Assembly: GCF_009498295.1 (NCBI RefSeq)
Contig: NZ_CP040813.1
Span: forward strand, 186,001-250,000
DNA: 64,000 bases
Origin: Oceanihabitans sp. IOP_32
GTDB taxonomy: Bacteria > Bacteroidota > Bacteroidia > Flavobacteriales > Flavobacteriaceae
Direction: 5' to 3'
Shown: positions 41,146 to 50,589 of the stretch, in pieces
Layout: each line of letters starts with the position of its first letter
Position numbering within the stretch: the stretch's first letter is position 1
Position numbers and translations under genes: made by a program
The notes under the pieces: model-generated
The model's input: the letters and a program-made list of their open reading frames with translations, nothing else
Told to the model about the DNA's origin: nothing
Database searches by the model: none

Positions 41146-42651
41146 TTAGTAACCTGGTGTTTGAACCAGCAATGGGTTTCTTCCTATCATATCTGCTGTA
41201 ATAGGTAGTAACATTTTATATTCATCGCCAGGATTTAAAAAAGGCACATTATTTATGACAAAACTATTACCAGCTCGTCTTAAATCCCACCATCTTTTAC
41301 CTTCTCCAATAAACTCTTTATAACGCTCATCTAAAATAGCATTGGCATTATCAGTTTGCGAGCTATTTGTATAAGCATGAATCGCAGGATTATAATTAGC
41401 ACCATAAGCTCGTTCTCTTATTTGGTTTATTTCACCCGAAGGGTCCTCTCCTAATAAATTTTTTGCTTCGGCTAACAATAAAAGAACATCTGCATATCTA
41501 TAAACTGGTACATCACTCTCAAAAATTCTACCTCCTGCACCATCTTCTCTACCCAAAAACTTAGAGAACACCGCACCAAAATAATTTGCGGCGTCATAGT
41601 TTGGATATCCAGCTCCGCCATTATCATTGGAATATAAATAAATAAAATTAGCGGCTTTACGAGTATCGTCATTATCATCTAATAATAACAATGTTTTTTC
41701 TTCTGGACCAAATCTATTTGCACCATTTATTACAAAATCTTGCATTGACGTACCGTCACTATTAAATGTAGGTGAAATTTCGGTAGCTCTTCCTGTAAAA
41801 CTGTTATAAAAGTTAGAGGCCTCATTCTCCTTGTACTGCACCGCAAAAATAAACTCATCATTACCTTCATTATCGATACCCCATAAATTAGCATAATCAT
41901 TTTCTAAACTAACGCCTAGGCTTGCAATTTGATTTAAAGCAGATTTGGCCTCAGTAAAATCTGCCGCACCACCACCTAATACATTACCAGACCATATGAA
42001 AACATCTCCTTTAAGCGCTAATGTTGCAGCTTTAGACCAATACACCTTACTATCTGCCCAAAAACTATTATCTGATCCAAATAAACTTAAAGACATAGCA
42101 ATATCAGACTTAACTAATTCCATAACCTCACTTTGAGGTGATCTAGCTTTACTCAATCCTTCAGGACTTATATCAGCCAAAGGCTCTAATGAAATTGGAA
42201 CGTCGCCCCAAGTTTTTAAAAGGGTATAATAATAAAAGGCTCTTAAACCATAAGCTTGACCAAGTAAATGATTCCTATCCGATTCATTAACAAATGCAAC
42301 ATTGGGTGCATTAACAATAAAATCGTTAAGCTTATGAATGTTTGAATAAAAACCACTCCAGCCACCAAATGGAGCTGTTGTTGCCGTTATATTAGACTCA
42401 ATTAGACTAATAAATGAAGGTGACTCAAATGTGTTTCCACCCCATATGTCGCTTCTTATTTCTCCTAATAACCAAAAATTAAAGTTACTACTGCGGTATG
42501 TGCCATACAACCCCGTATGAGCAGCTCTTGCACCTTCTTCGGTATCCCAAAAACCGGCGGCTGTTAATTGACTAGGGCTTGTAATTTCAAGTTCGCTTTC
42601 GCATGAACTCAATCCTAGCAATGCAAATAAAATGTATATATATTTTTTCAT
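41146..42651 (-). CDS. SusD/RagB-family glycan-binding lipoprotein
   Basis: Surface lipoprotein that caps its SusC partner and captures glycan before import. 501 residues, lipobox LSSC (Cys17) followed by ESELEI. Signatures are the N-terminal GFWDTEEGARAAHTGLYGTYRS, the TPR-like helix region HLLGQAYGLRAFYYYTLLKTWGDVP, the YRYADVLLLLAEAKNLLG stretch and the C-terminal WWDLRRAG. The gene begins 13 bases after susC. Because it stands next to the sialic acid lyase it may be a NanU-type binder of sialic acid or sialoglycans; this is inferred from context, not from binding residues. Confidence 0.92.
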   Translation of the reverse strand: MKKYIYILFALLGLSSCESELEITSPSQLTAAGFWDTEEGARAAHTGLYGTYRSSNFNFWLLGEIRSDIWGGNTFESPSFISLIESNITATTAPFGGWSGFYSNIHKLNDFIVNAPNVAFVNESDRNHLLGQAYGLRAFYYYTLLKTWGDVPISLEPLADISPEGLSKARSPQSEVMELVKSDIAMSLSLFGSDNSFWADSKVYWSKAATLALKGDVFIWSGNVLGGGAADFTEAKSALNQIASLGVSLENDYANLWGIDNEGNDEFIFAVQYKENEASNFYNSFTGRATEISPTFNSDGTSMQDFVINGANRFGPEEKTLLLLDDNDDTRKAANFIYLYSNDNGGAGYPNYDAANYFGAVFSKFLGREDGAGGRIFESDVPVYRYADVLLLLAEAKNLLGEDPSGEINQIRERAYGANYNPAIHAYTNSSQTDNANAILDERYKEFIGEGKRWWDLRRAGNSFVINNVPFLNPGDEYKMLLPITADMIGRNPLLVQTPGY

Positions 42652-42664
42652 TGTTTGTAATTAT

Positions 42665-45600
42665 TTAAAATGAAACATTTAACCCTATAGTAACCGTTCT
42701 AGGCATAGGAAATTCACCAAACTGCACGCCTCCTTTCTCTGGAGAGTCACCACTGTAACTTTTAAAATAATGTAAATTAGAACCTGTAACATAAATACTC
42801 AAGTTGTTAATAACATTTTTAAAATATTCTGTCGGTACGTTATAGCTTAAGGTTATTTCTCTTAAAGCTAAATAATCTCCTTTTTCCCAGAAACGAGTCG
42901 AACCAAAGTTACCTCTTAATATATTTCTTTGAGCGTCTACAAATATGAAACGCGGTAAATCTGTATCAGTATTAGTAGGCGTCCAAGAATTTAATACTTC
43001 AACAGGTTGATTTAAGTTACCTTGTGTTTGCGCTAGACCTTTAACTCGAATATGATTATTTACAAGGTGTCCCGTAGCAAAATCAGTTTTAATAAATAAA
43101 TTAAAATTTTTGTAAGTTAAACTAGATGTAAAACCACCAACAAAATCTGGTGTTGCTCTACCAATAACTTTTCTATCTAAACTATTAATTACATTATCAC
43201 CATTTTGGTCTACCCAAGCCACATCACCAGGAAAACGTTGTGTCCCATTAGGTAATAGCTCATCAACTCTAGTAGCGTGAGCATCCACAGCGTCTTGATT
43301 CGCATAGATGTAATCTTGCTCATAAGTTACAATTAAATCATTACCAACTCGTTGCCCTTCTTGCAGACCACCAACCCATTCATTTTGTCCAGTTGTAGGA
43401 TTGTAAATTTCTGTTCCGCCTTGCCTATTCAATTCATTATCGTTTTCAGGTAACTTAATTACATAATTCTTGTTACTAGTAACGGTTGCTCCTATGTTCC
43501 AAGTCACATTTTCGTTTCGAATAACATCGGCATTCATTTCCAATTCAAAACCTTTATTTCTAATTGTTCCGTTATTTGTAAGTACACTGCTAAATCCAGT
43601 ATAATAAGGCAATGTTAAATCAGCAAGCTTATCCTTAACATCTCTAGAATAAACATCAGTTATGAAATTAAGGCGGTTATCAAAGAATGATATATCTAAA
43701 CCAACATTAAAGGTAGTAGATTTCTCCCAAACAAGATCTAATGTTGGTAAACCAGTATTGGCATAACCTGTTTGGCCATTGTATGTGCCTTGAGAGCCAT
43801 AAGAGCCAAAAACAAGGAAGTTGCCCCGATCAGAAATAACTTCTAAATTTCCATTCTCGCCATAACTTATTCTAGGTTTTAATTGAGATACAAATTTGCC
43901 CAAAAACGAGTTTTGTATAAACTGCTCATTATGAGCATTCCATCCTAAAGACACACTAGGGAAAAAGTCAAACTTTTTATTTCCTAGTTGTGAAGATCCA
44001 TCACGCCTAAACGTTGCAGAGACTAAATACTTGCTATCAAAATCGTATAATAATCGACCAAATGTTGATACCAGTGCATATTCGGTTTCAAAACTTGAAG
44101 CTCCAGTTGGCTCTGCTCCAGCATTAAGTGTTTCAATTAAATCGGTTGGAGAGCCTTTTGTGCTTGCAAAAGAAGAAAACACATTTTCTTTAAAATACTC
44201 AGCTCCTAACAGCGCATTAAACTTATGGTTTCCAAAATTAACGCCATAATCTAAAGTTCCTGTGAGTTGATTTCTTAAAGTTCTCGTTAAACTAGTTGAT
44301 GCGTTACGCGATGTGTTGAGTGTGCTTGATGTACTCCCTTGTCTATAAGCCCTATTAAAAGCTTCATCATGATTATTTATTGTGAAGTGACTTGCTTTTA
44401 CGGAAGCCGTTAAATTTTCTATAATATCGTAATCAATACCAACAGATGCTGTTAAACGTTGTTCTAGATTTTTCCTAACAAATTTATCCTGATAATACAA
44501 AGGATTACCAAAACCTGCATTAGTACCTGGACTTAAGATGTTTGACAAAGTTCCATCTGGATTGTTGTCATAAGTTCTAGAAGTAGGCGCTTGTCCTGCA
44601 AATCTTCTAAAAACGGTATCATCTCCACCTAACGGGCTTCTATTAAGATTAGAGTGACTATATAATATATTAGAATTTACTTTAAGCTTTTCATTAATAT
44701 TATAAGATCCAGAAAATTTCCCTGAGTATCTTTTAAATCCAGAACCTAAAATTAAACCATCGTTATCCAAAAAACCTAAACCTAGATAATAAGTGCCTTT
44801 TTCATTTCCTCCATCAAAAGATAAATAATGGTCTTTAGAGACACTTTCTTGATAGATATTGTCACTAACATCATTATCTAAATATAATATTTGTCTGCTA
44901 GGGTTTAATGGATCTGTAACAGTGTTCCAACCTGGCTGACTTAGCAAATATCGATTATCATCAGTAAGAAACTGTGTTGTAAATGCCGAATCTGTGGTAT
45001 TGTTTCCTGTTGAAAAGGCTGTACTTCCATTATTTAAAAATCCAGAGTCAAAATTCGTTCTACCTGTCACTTCTGTATAATTAGCAACTGCTTGACGGTT
45101 ATAGGTGATAAAATCTGCAGCACCTAAGAACTTTTGATCATCTCTGCGCTCGTTCATACTAAACTTGTATTTGTAGCTCATAGAAGACCGTCCTACTTTT
45201 CCTGTTTTGGTGGTTACTAAAATAACACCGTTCGCAGATCTTGCACCGTATATTGCTGTTGCAGCTGCATCTTTTAATACTTCAATTGATTCAATATCGT
45301 CGGCATTTAAAGCGTAAAAAGAACCTTGAACACCATCGATTAAAACTAAAGGAGACCCGCTTCCATCAAAACCAGTACCACCACGTAAAACGATTGATGG
45401 TGTAGACCCAGGTTGACCCGTATTGTTTGTTACTCTTAAACCAGCAATAGTACCTTGTAAAGCCGTTGCCGCGTTCGATCGCGTAGAGGTTTCTAAAATT
45501 TGTGTATCTAATTTTGAAATCGATGTGGTTAAGGTGGCTCTGGTTTGTTTACCGTAACCTGTAATAACAACTTCATCTAAAACACTAGCATCTTCAACTA

Positions 45601-45895
45601 AAGACACATTAATAACACTCTCATTACCAACAGTAATCTCGGTCTCTTTGTAGCCAATATAAGTAAATACAAGAACATCACCTGTACTCGCATTTATAGA
45701 GTAAACCCCATCAAAATCTGTTGATGCCCCAGTTGTAGTGCCTTTAATGATAACAGTAGCACCTAATAAAGGCATATTATCTCCAGCTGAAACCACTGTT
45801 CCTGTAATTGTTTTTTCCTGACCAAATGTTAAAATTGGCACAGAAAAAAGCAACATAAATATCAAATAATTGATATAAAACTTTCTTTTTTTCAT
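42665..45895 (-). CDS. SusC/RagA-family TonB-dependent receptor
   Basis: Outer-membrane porin that imports the ligand held by SusD using TonB energy. 1076 residues from the ATG at 45895 (MKKRKFYINYLIFMLLFSVPILTFGQ is a signal peptide in two parts); a TTG-led extension to 45940 is rejected since it would run over the operator. Order: carboxypeptidase-regulatory-like domain (TVVSAGDNMPLLGATVIIKG), the SusC motif LDEVVITGYG, plug with DDIESIEVLKDAAATAIYGARSANGVILV in two parts, and a C-terminal 22-strand barrel ending TIGLNVSF. The promoter overlaps a 17-bp palindrome with the GntR half-sites, which ties it to the sialic acid operon. Confidence 0.94.
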   Translation of the reverse strand: MKKRKFYINYLIFMLLFSVPILTFGQEKTITGTVVSAGDNMPLLGATVIIKGTTTGASTDFDGVYSINASTGDVLVFTYIGYKETEITVGNESVINVSLVEDASVLDEVVITGYGKQTRATLTTSISKLDTQILETSTRSNAATALQGTIAGLRVTNNTGQPGSTPSIVLRGGTGFDGSGSPLVLIDGVQGSFYALNADDIESIEVLKDAAATAIYGARSANGVILVTTKTGKVGRSSMSYKYKFSMNERRDDQKFLGAADFITYNRQAVANYTEVTGRTNFDSGFLNNGSTAFSTGNNTTDSAFTTQFLTDDNRYLLSQPGWNTVTDPLNPSRQILYLDNDVSDNIYQESVSKDHYLSFDGGNEKGTYYLGLGFLDNDGLILGSGFKRYSGKFSGSYNINEKLKVNSNILYSHSNLNRSPLGGDDTVFRRFAGQAPTSRTYDNNPDGTLSNILSPGTNAGFGNPLYYQDKFVRKNLEQRLTASVGIDYDIIENLTASVKASHFTINNHDEAFNRAYRQGSTSSTLNTSRNASTSLTRTLRNQLTGTLDYGVNFGNHKFNALLGAEYFKENVFSSFASTKGSPTDLIETLNAGAEPTGASSFETEYALVSTFGRLLYDFDSKYLVSATFRRDGSSQLGNKKFDFFPSVSLGWNAHNEQFIQNSFLGKFVSQLKPRISYGENGNLEVISDRGNFLVFGSYGSQGTYNGQTGYANTGLPTLDLVWEKSTTFNVGLDISFFDNRLNFITDVYSRDVKDKLADLTLPYYTGFSSVLTNNGTIRNKGFELEMNADVIRNENVTWNIGATVTSNKNYVIKLPENDNELNRQGGTEIYNPTTGQNEWVGGLQEGQRVGNDLIVTYEQDYIYANQDAVDAHATRVDELLPNGTQRFPGDVAWVDQNGDNVINSLDRKVIGRATPDFVGGFTSSLTYKNFNLFIKTDFATGHLVNNHIRVKGLAQTQGNLNQPVEVLNSWTPTNTDTDLPRFIFVDAQRNILRGNFGSTRFWEKGDYLALREITLSYNVPTEYFKNVINNLSIYVTGSNLHYFKSYSGDSPEKGGVQFGEFPMPRTVTIGLNVSF

Positions 45896-45945
45896 ACTAA
45901 AATGAATTACGTTAGTTAAAATTAGTTTAGTTATTTGCAATAAGT

Positions 45946-45962
45946 ATTATGTATTACATAAT
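45946..45962. promoter_or_regulatory. Operator palindrome upstream of susC
   Basis: ATTATGTATTACATAAT is a perfect 17-bp palindrome. Its core TATGT-ATT-ACATA has the same half-sites as the palindrome at 38695. It lies just downstream of the -7 box, over the expected start of transcription, 50 bases before the susC ATG, a position suited to repression. Confidence 0.7.
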
Positions 45963-45963
45963 G

Positions 45964-45996
45964 CAATACTAAAAAAAAAATTAACACAAAATCAAA
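45964..45996 (-). promoter_or_regulatory. Putative susC promoter
   Basis: The minus strand reads TTTG (45993-45996), 21 bases, then TAGTATTG (45964-45971), one mismatch from TAnnTTTG. Spacing fits the flavobacterial consensus and the palindrome adjoins the -7 box. Confidence 0.5.
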
Positions 45997-46308
45997 TTTT
46001 TAACATCTATTTTTAAAAACTAAAACGTTTTCGTCATTATTTAAAGCATTGAATAATGCCTATTTAAGCACTTTTTTAAAATTTTTAACAAGATTTTTAC
46101 AAGACTGTTAAGCGCTATAAAAATGTTGGAAAAACTTATTAATCGAAGGTATAATTAGGGAATAAAAACAATAATTAAATTGGATTCGTTTTTGGAGATA
46201 AGAAAGATTTGGTGAAATGTATAAAGCATGACAAATTGCAGCAAACTTTTGCATCGTCTCCTTTAGAAAATATAAAAAGACAGGATATATAAGTGTTCAT
46301 AACAAAAT

Positions 46309-46343
46309 AATAAACCCCTTGAGTTTCGCCCAAGGGGTTTATT
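46309..46343 (-). terminator. Terminator of trxB
   Basis: Perfect 13-bp stem AATAAACCCCTTG / CAAGGGGTTTATT (46309-46321, 46331-46343) with a 9-nt loop, about 45 bases after the stop codon. The minus strand continues T-rich. Confidence 0.85.
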
Positions 46344-46388
46344 TAAATTGCGCTACATGAGTAAAACGCATTTCTAAAAGTATTTTTA

Positions 46389-47336
46389 CTATTCTTTTGC
46401 CGCCAAATAACGTTCTGCATCCAATGCAGCCATGCAACCAGTACCAGCAGCTGTTACAGCTTGTCGATAAACATTGTCTGCAGCATCACCAGAAACAAAT
46501 ACCCCATCGACATTCGTTTTTGATGTTCCTGGAACATTTATAATGTATCCGGTCTCATCTAAATCTAAATAATCCTTAAAAATAGCGGTGTTTGGAGTAT
46601 GCCCGATAGCCACAAAAAAGCCTGTTGCAGGAATTACATGCTTCTCATTCGTTTTATTATTAAATACGCGTACACCAGTAACCACTTGACCATCACCTAA
46701 AACCTCATCTGTTTCAGTATTATAGAGTATTTCAATATTTTCTGTATTTTTAACTCTAGCCGCCATAATTTTAGAAGCTCTAAACTCATCGCGTCTAACC
46801 AGCATCGTCACTTTCTTACAAAGTTTAGATAAGTAATGTGCTTCTTCACAAGCTGAATCGCCAGCACCAACAATGACTACTTCTTGATTTTTGTAGAAAA
46901 ATCCATCACAAACCGCACAAGCAGAAACTCCACCTCCCAATTTCAAATACTTTTGCTCAGATTCTAAGCCTAAGTATTTAGCTTCAGCTCCAGTCGAAAT
47001 AATCACAGTTTCGCAGTGCAACTCTTTGGTATCGTTTACCCACACTTTATGTATATCGCCAGAAAAATCCACTTTAGTCACCCAACCATCACGCACATCT
47101 GTACTAAAGCGTTGGGCTTGTTTTTGTAATTCCATCATCATCTCTGGTCCCGTAATTCCATCAGGGTAACCAGGAAAGTTTTCAACTTCATTTGTAGTTG
47201 TTAATTGTCCGCCTGGCTGAGTACCTTGATATAAAACGGGTTTCATATTAGCTCTTGCCGCATAAATAGCAGCTGTGTAACCTGCAGGTCCAGACCCTAT
47301 TATTAGGCATTTTACTTTTTCTATTGTATCAGACAT
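46389..47336 (-). CDS. trxB: Thioredoxin reductase
   Basis: FAD/NADPH enzyme that keeps thioredoxin reduced. 315 residues from the ATG at 47336 (MSDTIEKVKCLIIGSGPAGY); the frame extends 22 codons further but those residues are not family-like. FAD motif GSGPAGYTAAIYAARA, redox pair in SACAVCDG, NADPH motif VGAGDSACEEA and the C-terminal GVFVSGDAADNVYRQAVTAAGTG are all intact. Not connected with the glycan genes on either side. A TACTTTTG box lies 23 bases upstream. Confidence 0.97.
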   Translation of the reverse strand: MSDTIEKVKCLIIGSGPAGYTAAIYAARANMKPVLYQGTQPGGQLTTTNEVENFPGYPDGITGPEMMMELQKQAQRFSTDVRDGWVTKVDFSGDIHKVWVNDTKELHCETVIISTGAEAKYLGLESEQKYLKLGGGVSACAVCDGFFYKNQEVVIVGAGDSACEEAHYLSKLCKKVTMLVRRDEFRASKIMAARVKNTENIEILYNTETDEVLGDGQVVTGVRVFNNKTNEKHVIPATGFFVAIGHTPNTAIFKDYLDLDETGYIINVPGTSKTNVDGVFVSGDAADNVYRQAVTAAGTGCMAALDAERYLAAKE

Positions 47337-47358
47337 CTTTTCAAAAAATTTATAACTG

Positions 47359-47366
47359 CAAAAGTA
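47359..47366 (-). promoter_or_regulatory. Putative -7 box of trxB
   Basis: The minus strand reads TACTTTTG, a perfect TAnnTTTG, 23 bases before the preferred ATG, which also supports that start. No clear -33 box. Confidence 0.45.
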
Positions 47367-47822
47367 ACTTTTTTGAGGCAATCTCCTCCTAGAAGTTATC
47401 AACAGTTCTTATTAAAATATAAGATTAGTTTATAAAAAGTCATCAATCATTACATTATATAAATTAAGAGTGTTTAATGAGCTACAGTTTTTAATAAGGT
47501 AGAGTAAAGTATCAATTTTTTTTGATTGAATTCTAATATCCTTAAACTAAAATGTAATTAATTGATTAACAAATTTATTTGGTAAGTTTTGTACTACTAA
47601 ATTAAATAGATGAAAATTTATATATTAAACTTGAAGACTTTAATAATTATTAAATGGAGTTAATAGTTTACCAGATTATTGGTATGTTTCAACATATTGA
47701 CTATAACATATTGAATGAATCAATTTTAAAACGGATTGCGCTAACTTGTCTAATACATTAATATTAAGTTTGATAATGATTAATCATAGCGGTTAACATT
47801 AATAACTTAAAACTAAAAAATT
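47367..47822. other. Gene-free interval between trxB and csbD
   Basis: About 455 bases, very AT-rich, with no open frame that looks like a gene. Apart from the csbD -7 box at 47765 and the trxB box at its left edge I see nothing specific. Confidence 0.6.
47765..47772 (+). promoter_or_regulatory. Putative -7 box of csbD
   Basis: TAAGTTTG is a perfect TAnnTTTG, 50 bases before the csbD ATG. A TTG lies 16 bases upstream (47746-47748), slightly close for the -33 element. Confidence 0.4.
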
Positions 47823-48023
47823 ATGTCGAAACCATGGCAAGATAAAGTAAAAGGCAATTGGAACATTGCTAAAGGAAAATTAAAACAAAAGTGGGGAAGC
47901 CTTACCGATGATGATTTGGATTACAAAGAAGGTAAAGAAGATGAACTTTTAGGGAAAATCCAAAAACGCACAGGCGAATCTAAAAAACAAGTTAACGAAT
48001 TTTTAGACAACCTAAAATTTTAA
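47823..48023 (+). CDS. CsbD-family stress-response protein
   Basis: A 66-residue soluble, lysine-rich protein of the CsbD family, whose members are induced by general stress but have no proven biochemical role. The pattern WQDKVKGNWNIAKGKLKQKWG, LTDDDLDYKEGKEDELLGKIQ and a terminal helix EVNEFLDNL-like VNEFLDNLKF is typical. It is monocistronic, followed at once by a terminator, and lies next to mscS, which suggests an osmotic or envelope stress pair. Confidence 0.9.
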   Translation: MSKPWQDKVKGNWNIAKGKLKQKWGSLTDDDLDYKEGKEDELLGKIQKRTGESKKQVNEFLDNLKF

Positions 48024-48040
48024 TTCCTTAATTTTTATTT

Positions 48041-48071
48041 AACAAAAATCCCGAAATATGGGATTTTTGTT
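48041..48071 (+). terminator. Terminator of csbD
   Basis: AACAAAAATCCC (48041-48052) pairs perfectly with GGGATTTTTGTT (48060-48071) over a 7-nt loop, 18 bases after the csbD stop. Confidence 0.85.
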
Positions 48072-48216
48072 ATTATGACGAGAAAATTGTGAGGCTTACA
48101 CTTTCCAAATTATTAATCTTAATTTTTTCTCTTATACAAGATAAACAATCAAGTTATATTACAATAAAATTGAAAATAAACGGCTAAGAAACCAAATTTA
48201 ATTTAGTGCTAATTTT

Positions 48217-49140
48217 ATGATTTCATCAAATCCACAAACTGCAAGAGAAACTATAATAAATTCTATAGAAAATTATTATGACAAGTTTTTAGAATTATTA
48301 CCAAGAATAGCTTTAGGAATCTTGTTAGTTATAGCTGGAGTTCTTATAGCTCAACTTATAACCAATATTTATAAAAAACGAATTTTAAAAAAAGCCGAAG
48401 ACCCATTAATGGCGAGCTTTTTAGCTCAAGCCATAAAAATAATTTTTGTACTTATAGCAATACTTTTAGCTCTTCAAGTCGCCGGTCTTAATGGGGTTGC
48501 TACAGGAATATTAACCGCTGCTGGTGGTGCAGCTATAATATTAGGTTTTGCTTTTCAAGACATTGGTAAAAATTTTCTTGCTGGCATAATTTTGGCTTTT
48601 AACAGACCGTTTAATGTGAATGATACTATTATGGTATCTGGACTTTTTGGAAAGGTAAAAGCATTAAATTTTAGATATACACATATAAAAACGTTTGATG
48701 GTCGTGATATTTATATACCTAATAGTGATGTATTAACGAAACCTGTAGAAAATTACACAGGAGATGGCTATTTTAGAAACGATTTTGTGGTTGGCATAGG
48801 TTATGAAGATGATATTGAAGCCGCAAAACAGGTGATTTATGATATTTTAAATAGTAACACAAATATTGTGCATAATGATGCTGCTCACGAGAACTTTGTA
48901 ATCGAAGACGAGCTGGCAGCGAGCACAGTAAATTTAAAGGTGTTTTTCTGGGTAAAAACAATGGACTACAGGAAATCGTCTCGTGTATTACGTGGTGAAA
49001 TTATTAAAGAAGTGAAAGAGGCTCTTGAAAGTAAAGGGTTCAACATGCCTGCCGATATTAAAGAAATTAAGCTTTATGGTAACGAAGAGGATTTCCCTTT
49101 ACGAGTGCGTAAAGATCCAAAAGATTTAGAAACAGAATAA
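48217..49140 (+). CDS. Small-conductance mechanosensitive channel (MscS family)
   Basis: Inner-membrane channel that opens under hypo-osmotic stress. 307 residues with membrane segments at about 25-45, 65-90 and the pore helix 95-125 (VATGILTAAGGAAIILGFAFQDIGKNFLAG), the glycine/alanine-rich TM3 of MscS. The beta domain (NRPFNVNDTIMVSGLFGKV, DGRDIYIPNSDVLTKPVENYT) and the C-terminal alpha/beta domain follow. Length and layout are those of the minimal MscS. It has no evident link to the catabolic genes. Confidence 0.93.
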   Translation: MISSNPQTARETIINSIENYYDKFLELLPRIALGILLVIAGVLIAQLITNIYKKRILKKAEDPLMASFLAQAIKIIFVLIAILLALQVAGLNGVATGILTAAGGAAIILGFAFQDIGKNFLAGIILAFNRPFNVNDTIMVSGLFGKVKALNFRYTHIKTFDGRDIYIPNSDVLTKPVENYTGDGYFRNDFVVGIGYEDDIEAAKQVIYDILNSNTNIVHNDAAHENFVIEDELAASTVNLKVFFWVKTMDYRKSSRVLRGEIIKEVKEALESKGFNMPADIKEIKLYGNEEDFPLRVRKDPKDLETE

Positions 49141-49260
49141 AACCTTACACAGATTTTAGGATAGTGTCTGTCTAAACTGTGTAAAGTATTATTTTGTCTA
49201 TTCTTGAAATCACTAATTTGTTATAAATTGTACTTTCTAGAATTCGTATTTTGAATTAGT

Positions 49261-50589
49261 TTAGCCAATTTTGAAATATTCTTTATTTCTGGTTTCAACC
49301 ATAGCAATACCCAAGGTTTTTAATTCTTTAAGGATGGGTTTGTATATTGTTTTCTTAATTGGAATATGCACCCCAGTTTCATTAATTTCTCCATTAAGAA
49401 TCATTTTAACTCCAATGGCTGCCGGGAGAGCTACCGTACGAGCTATTGAGGTGTGTTCTGAATTGCCATAGTCTAACATGCGAGATATAATGCTCTCTTT
49501 ATCCCCATTTGCTTTAGTTATGTTGAAAATATGCTGCATAATAACCATATCTCTTTCAGACTCATCCATCATCATTTTTTCAATCATTAAATCTGATGTC
49601 AAATCGAATGTAGAGCCTTCCTCTAAATGAACAGATTTTTCATCTAAAACGCCCAACCATTCTATGGCTTGTAATCCGGGATGATTGTCTGCCATTTTAA
49701 ATTTAGTTTTAATGGTTTCCTTTAAATTGCCCGATTCAAACCCGTTTACTTCTGCAGTGACTTGCGCAAAGGTTTTCCCTTTTAAGTTCAAGGTTTTATG
49801 GTCTGTTAAGTTTAGTGATTTTAATAAATCGAAAGCGGTGCACCAATTTTGGTAGCGAAAGGTACCTCTATACATGGTCTTTACTTCGGGAATGCCATAA
49901 ATATCTATATATGGTAAGGAATCGCGGTTTGGGTACACGTGCATTTTTTCTACTTCAGGAAAATCAATTTCTAAGGGGTTTTTAAATAAATCTGAAGTAT
50001 CTAAATTAACCACTTCGCCGTTTTTTAGATATTGCGCATCGTTATTACTGGCTAACACAACACCTTTTGGCGACCATGAAAACTTATATCTAAAGGGGTT
50101 ATTTGAAGCTTCTGGAGCGCAAAGTGCACCACATAAGGAATAAAAATCATCAATTTTTCCACCTTCTTCATGAACCTTATCGATAATTTCCATAGCTGTC
50201 ATATGATCGTAGCCAGGATCAACCCCTATCTCGTTTAAAATGATTATTCCAGCTTCTTTTGCTTGCTCGTTTAAAGCTTTCATTTCTGCCGAAACATAAG
50301 AAGTGGTTAACATGTTTTTTTTATGAGCAATACACTTTTTAGCGACTTGAACATGGTAAGTATAAGGGAGAAGACTCACCACAAGATCGTGCGACTTAAT
50401 TAGTGAATCTAAAACATCTGTATCGTCGATAGTCCAGGAAATCGCTTCTCCATTTTTACGACCTTCAATAACTTTTTCGGCTTTCTCCTTCGTGCGACTT
50501 GCTAGGGTAACTTTAAAATTATTGTCTAATAAATAATGAGCGATGGGCTTTACAACCATTCCAGCTCCTAAGATTAAAATGCTTTTCAT
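49261..50589 (-). CDS. Saccharopine dehydrogenase-type reductase
   Basis: A 442-residue cytoplasmic NAD(P)-dependent enzyme. Rossmann motif ILGAGMVVKPIAHYLLD at the N-terminus and the substrate region NEIGVDPGYDHMTAMEIIDKV are typical of the glutamate-forming saccharopine reductase (Lys9-like) group; lysine 6-dehydrogenases are relatives. It would interconvert saccharopine with glutamate and 2-aminoadipate-6-semialdehyde. That semialdehyde is also the product expected from the phospho-lyase domain at 59837, which gives a possible link between the two genes; they are 9 kb apart and on opposite strands, so this remains inference. It has its own transcript, since a terminator precedes it. Confidence 0.85.
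   Translation of the reverse strand: MKSILILGAGMVVKPIAHYLLDNNFKVTLASRTKEKAEKVIEGRKNGEAISWTIDDTDVLDSLIKSHDLVVSLLPYTYHVQVAKKCIAHKKNMLTTSYVSAEMKALNEQAKEAGIIILNEIGVDPGYDHMTAMEIIDKVHEEGGKIDDFYSLCGALCAPEASNNPFRYKFSWSPKGVVLASNNDAQYLKNGEVVNLDTSDLFKNPLEIDFPEVEKMHVYPNRDSLPYIDIYGIPEVKTMYRGTFRYQNWCTAFDLLKSLNLTDHKTLNLKGKTFAQVTAEVNGFESGNLKETIKTKFKMADNHPGLQAIEWLGVLDEKSVHLEEGSTFDLTSDLMIEKMMMDESERDMVIMQHIFNITKANGDKESIISRMLDYGNSEHTSIARTVALPAAIGVKMILNGEINETGVHIPIKKTIYKPILKELKTLGIAMVETRNKEYFKIG

Larger units (their letters stand above)
45896..46308. other. Gene-free interval upstream of susC
   Basis: About 410 bases without coding potential. It holds the palindrome (45946-45962) and the susC promoter (45964-45996). 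The remaining bases to the trxB terminator at 46309 are AT-rich and I see no further feature. Confidence 0.6.

Noticed and set aside
45896-45940. TTG-led N-terminal extension of the first SusC
   Set aside because: The ATG at 45895 starts a normal signal peptide, and the extension would run up to the palindrome and promoter.
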